Positions 3,877 to 6,009 of a DNA stretch of 6,009 bases are shown one piece after another. The stretch comes from Actinomycetota bacterium (GTDB taxonomy: Bacteria; Actinomycetota; Thermoleophilia; Gaiellales; Gaiellaceae): assembly GCA_005883365.1 (NCBI GenBank), contig VAXA01000107.1, positions 1 to 6,009 of the forward strand. The letters run 5' to 3'. A model generated the notes under the pieces. That model was not told where the DNA came from, did not search any database, and worked only from the letters and a program-made list of their open reading frames with translations. The position numbers and the translations under genes are program-made. Each line of letters opens with the position of its first letter. Positions within the stretch are counted from its first letter, which is position 1.

Positions 3877-5802
3877 GTGGAGCCGCCGATCGTCTGGACG
3901 CCGAGCCCGGAGCGGATCGCGTCAGCAACGATCACCCGCTACCGCGAGTGGCTGAACGAGACGCGAGGCCTCCAGCTCGGCGATTACCATGACCTCTGGC
4001 AGTGGTCCGTCGACGAGCTCGAGGCCTTCTGGGCGTCGATCTGGGAGTTCTTCGAGGTCGAGGCGAGCGAGCCGTACGAGCGCGTCCTCAGCCGGCGCGA
4101 GATGCCCGGCGCGCAGTGGTTCCCGGGCGCGCGCCTGAGCTACGCGGAGCACGTCTTCCGCGGCCGCAACGACGGCGACGTCGCCATCCGGCACGCGTCG
4201 GAGCTGCGCCCGCTGGGCGACTGGACGTGGGGTGAGCTGCGGGCACGCGCGGGCGCGGTCGCGGCGGCTCTGCGCGAGGCAGGCGTTGTGGCCGGCGACC
4301 GCGTCGCCGCGTATCTCCCGAACATCCCGGAGACGGTCGCCGCGTTTCTCGGCTGCGCCAGCATCGGCGCGACATGGTCGAGTTGCGCGCCGGAGTTCGG
4401 CGTCCGTAGCGTCGTCGACCGCTTCGCCCAGATCGAGCCCAAGGTCCTCCTCGCCGTCGACGGCTACCGCTACGGCGGCAAGGACTTCGATCGGCGCGAA
4501 GCGATCGCCGCGCTGCAACGGGAGCTCCCGACGCTGCAGGAGACGTTCGTGCTCCCCTACCTGGCCGGCGGCGACTGGGAGCTGACGCCCGCACCGCTCG
4601 AGTTCGCCCAGCTCCCCTTCGACCATCCGCTCTGGGTGTTGTACAGCTCGGGCACGACCGGCCTCCCGAAGGCGATCGTCCACGGCCAGGGCGGCATCCT
4701 CCTCGAGCACCTGAAGAAGCTCCGCCTCCACCTCGACGCGCGCGCCGGCGATCGGCTCTTCTGGTTCACGACCACCGGCTGGATGATGTGGAACTTCCTC
4801 GTCGGCGGCCTACTCTCCGAGGCGTCGATCGTCCTCTACGACGGCAATCCCGCGCACCCGGATCTCGGCACCCTGTGGGATCTCGCCGACGCGGCGGGCA
4901 TCACGTGTTTTGGCACCAGCGCCGGCTACGTCGCCGCCTGCCAGAAGGCCGGGGTGGAGCCGCGGGCCGGCCGAGACCTCGCCCGCCTCGACAGCGTCGG
5001 CTCGACCGGCTCGCCGCTTGCCCCCGAGAGCTTCGACTGGGTGCGGGAGCGCATCGGTGAGGACGTCTGGCTCTTCTCGACCTCGGGTGGGACCGACGTC
5101 TGCACCGCCTTCGTGGGCGGCGTCCCGACGCTCCCCGTCTACCGCGGCGAGCTCCAGGCGCGGGCGCTCGGCGCGAAGGTCGAGGCCTGGAGTGAGGACG
5201 GGCGCCCGCTCGTCGGTGAGGTCGGCGAGCTCGTGCTCACCGAGCCGATGCCGTCGATGCCTCTCTATCTCTGGGGCGACGAGGACGGCTCGCGCTACCG
5301 CGAGAGCTACTTCTCCACCTTCCCCGGCGTCTGGCGGCACGGCGACTGGATCGAGATCACCGAGCGCGGCACGGCGATCATCACGGGCCGCTCCGACGCG
5401 ACGATCAACCGCGGCGGCGTGCGCATGGGGACGAGCGAGCTGTACCGCAGCGTCCTCGCGCTCGACGACGTCCTCGACGCACTCGTCGTCGATATCCCGC
5501 ACGACGAGGGCAGCCGGATGACGCTGTTCGTCGTCCTGCTCGAGGGCACGATCCTCGACGACCGGCTCGAGTCCGAGATCCGCCGCCGGATTCGCGACGA
5601 CTGCTCGCCCCGCCACGTGCCCGACGAGGTGGTCGCGGCCCCCGAGATCCCGCGCACGCTCTCGGGCAAGATCCTGGAGGTGCCCGTCAAGCGGTTGTTG
5701 ATGGGCGCGCCCGCCGACGAGTCGCGGCGCTCAGGGACTAACTTTGAGGGCTCGCGGAACGTCCAATTGGATACGAATGGGTGGCAGCTTGGCGTGCTTT
5801 GA
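3877..5802 (+). CDS. aacS: Acetoacetyl-CoA synthetase (ANL superfamily)
   Basis: An AMP-forming acyl-CoA ligase of 641 residues that activates acetoacetate to acetoacetyl-CoA with ATP and CoA; it would allow use of ketone bodies or PHB breakdown products. The N-terminus is AACS-like (REWLNETRGL at 23-32, DYHDLWQWSV at 36-45). Adenylation motifs run in order: P-loop YSSGTTGLPK (256-265), TTTGWMMWNF (298-307), STSGGTD (401-407), GVWRHGDW (484-491), hinge-region GRSDATINRGGVRMGTSELY (504-523) and the catalytic lysine K598 in IPRTLSGKIL. The TSGGTD and GVRMGTSE motifs favour acetoacetyl-CoA over plain acetyl-CoA synthetase. The GTG start has TAGCAT 6 bases upstream and no Shine-Dalgarno, so it is likely leaderless. 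The last ~23 residues (from S619) look unlike the family's usual tail and use more A/T-rich codons. It lies 50 bp after the ChaB gene and 18 bp before the permease gene, in the same frame as the latter. Confidence 0.93.
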   Translation: MEPPIVWTPSPERIASATITRYREWLNETRGLQLGDYHDLWQWSVDELEAFWASIWEFFEVEASEPYERVLSRREMPGAQWFPGARLSYAEHVFRGRNDGDVAIRHASELRPLGDWTWGELRARAGAVAAALREAGVVAGDRVAAYLPNIPETVAAFLGCASIGATWSSCAPEFGVRSVVDRFAQIEPKVLLAVDGYRYGGKDFDRREAIAALQRELPTLQETFVLPYLAGGDWELTPAPLEFAQLPFDHPLWVLYSSGTTGLPKAIVHGQGGILLEHLKKLRLHLDARAGDRLFWFTTTGWMMWNFLVGGLLSEASIVLYDGNPAHPDLGTLWDLADAAGITCFGTSAGYVAACQKAGVEPRAGRDLARLDSVGSTGSPLAPESFDWVRERIGEDVWLFSTSGGTDVCTAFVGGVPTLPVYRGELQARALGAKVEAWSEDGRPLVGEVGELVLTEPMPSMPLYLWGDEDGSRYRESYFSTFPGVWRHGDWIEITERGTAIITGRSDATINRGGVRMGTSELYRSVLALDDVLDALVVDIPHDEGSRMTLFVVLLEGTILDDRLESEIRRRIRDDCSPRHVPDEVVAAPEIPRTLSGKILEVPVKRLLMGAPADESRRSGTNFEGSRNVQLDTNGWQLGVL

Positions 5803-5810
5803 GATACTTT
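5803..5810 (+). promoter_or_regulatory. Putative -10 region of the ABC permease gene
   Basis: GATACTTT follows directly on the aacS stop. It can be read as GATACT preceded by TGA, resembling an extended -10 (four of six to TATAAT), or as TACTTT (TANNNT) 10 bases before the GTG at 5821. Either would give a very short or no 5' leader. No convincing -35 at standard spacing. Confidence 0.35.
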
Positions 5811-5820
5811 CACCGCGGTC

Positions 5821-6009
5821 GTGACGGTACGCGTCGACACTCCGTCTGCGGTTGAGATCCCGCTCGGCCCCCCGGCTGAGGCGGACGTGGTCAAGGCACG
5901 CGGCTACTGGGAGCTCGTCTTCATCCGCTTCCGCCGCGACAAGCTCGCCGTCGTCAGCTTCGGCTTCATCGTCTTCCTCTTCGCCGCAGCTTTCGGCGGT
6001 GCTCCGCTC
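5821..6009 (+). CDS. Probable peptide/nickel-type ABC transporter permease (DppC/OppC-like), C-terminus cut by window edge
   Basis: Sixty-three codons are visible, starting at GTG and open to the window end. After a ~27-residue polar N-terminus, ARGYWELVFIRFRRDKLAVV (26-45) leads into a first membrane helix (about 42-60: LAVVSFGFIVFLFAAAFGG). An Arg/Lys-rich segment (…RFRRDKLA…) just before the first helix is characteristic of the OppC N-terminal domain of DppC/OppC permeases. These form the membrane channel of oligopeptide, dipeptide or nickel importers. The conserved permease loop lies outside the window, so the substrate class is open and another membrane family cannot be excluded. The start is constrained: reading upstream in frame one reaches the aacS TGA after six codons with no other start codon. 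An extended, AT-richer stretch with GATACTTT 10 bases upstream may be its promoter. Confidence 0.68.
   Translation, partial: MTVRVDTPSAVEIPLGPPAEADVVKARGYWELVFIRFRRDKLAVVSFGFIVFLFAAAFGGAPL

Noticed and set aside
2911..3928. Minus-strand frames across the ferritin-like and ChaB genes
   Set aside because: Both plus-strand genes have family matches and strong Shine-Dalgarno sites; the antisense frames have neither.
4810..5616. Long minus-strand frames (also 3922-4731) antisense to aacS
   Set aside because: They mirror conserved acetoacetyl-CoA synthetase motifs on the plus strand and show no domain, start site or ribosome site of their own.
1..6009. tRNA, rRNA, CRISPR array, insertion sequence or prophage elements
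   Set aside because: I saw no cloverleaf-like sequence, no regularly spaced repeats, no transposase or integrase reading frame and no long terminal repeats; non-coding DNA amounts to only about 160 bases.

Overview
The window is GC-rich bacterial chromosome, densely packed with housekeeping and stress genes. Codons strongly prefer G or C at the third position, and the long spurious antisense reading frames typical of such genomes are present. I see no mobile element, RNA gene or CRISPR array. The protein families, the strong GC bias and the probable leaderless starts (TANNNT a few bases before ATG/GTG) suggest a high-GC actinobacterium. A deep lineage such as Thermoleophilia is possible, but that is inference.

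Layout from left to right: (1) a class V aminotransferase of the cysteine-desulfurase-like type on the minus strand, cut by the left edge just before its catalytic lysine; (2) a complete aldo/keto reductase on the plus strand; (3) a complete citrate synthase (gltA) on the minus strand; (4) an 88-bp divergent spacer; (5) a two-gene plus-strand operon of a DUF892/YciF-type ferritin-like protein and a ChaB-family protein with a C-terminal Rho-N/SAP-like segment; (6) a complete acetoacetyl-CoA synthetase on the plus strand; (7) the first 63 codons of a probable DppC/OppC-type ABC transporter permease, cut by the right edge.

The aldo/keto reductase gene has no intergenic DNA on either side. Its ATG overlaps the ATG of the divergent aminotransferase in the palindrome CATG, and its TAG overlaps the TAG of the convergent gltA in the palindrome CTAG. 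Four starts have a TANNNT box 6 or 7 bases upstream and no convincing Shine-Dalgarno (the aminotransferase, aldo/keto reductase, gltA and acetoacetyl-CoA synthetase genes). A fifth (the permease) has one 10 bases upstream. In contrast, the two stress-type genes have textbook AGGAGG sites. The window therefore seems to mix leaderless and Shine-Dalgarno-led translation.

Functionally, citrate synthase feeds acetyl-CoA into the TCA cycle, and acetoacetyl-CoA synthetase activates acetoacetate, which thiolase can turn into acetyl-CoA. The ferritin-like/ChaB pair resembles general-stress cassettes. There is no evidence that the seven genes form one pathway. Most of the window is ordinary; the compact gene boundaries and start signals are the points worth a second look.
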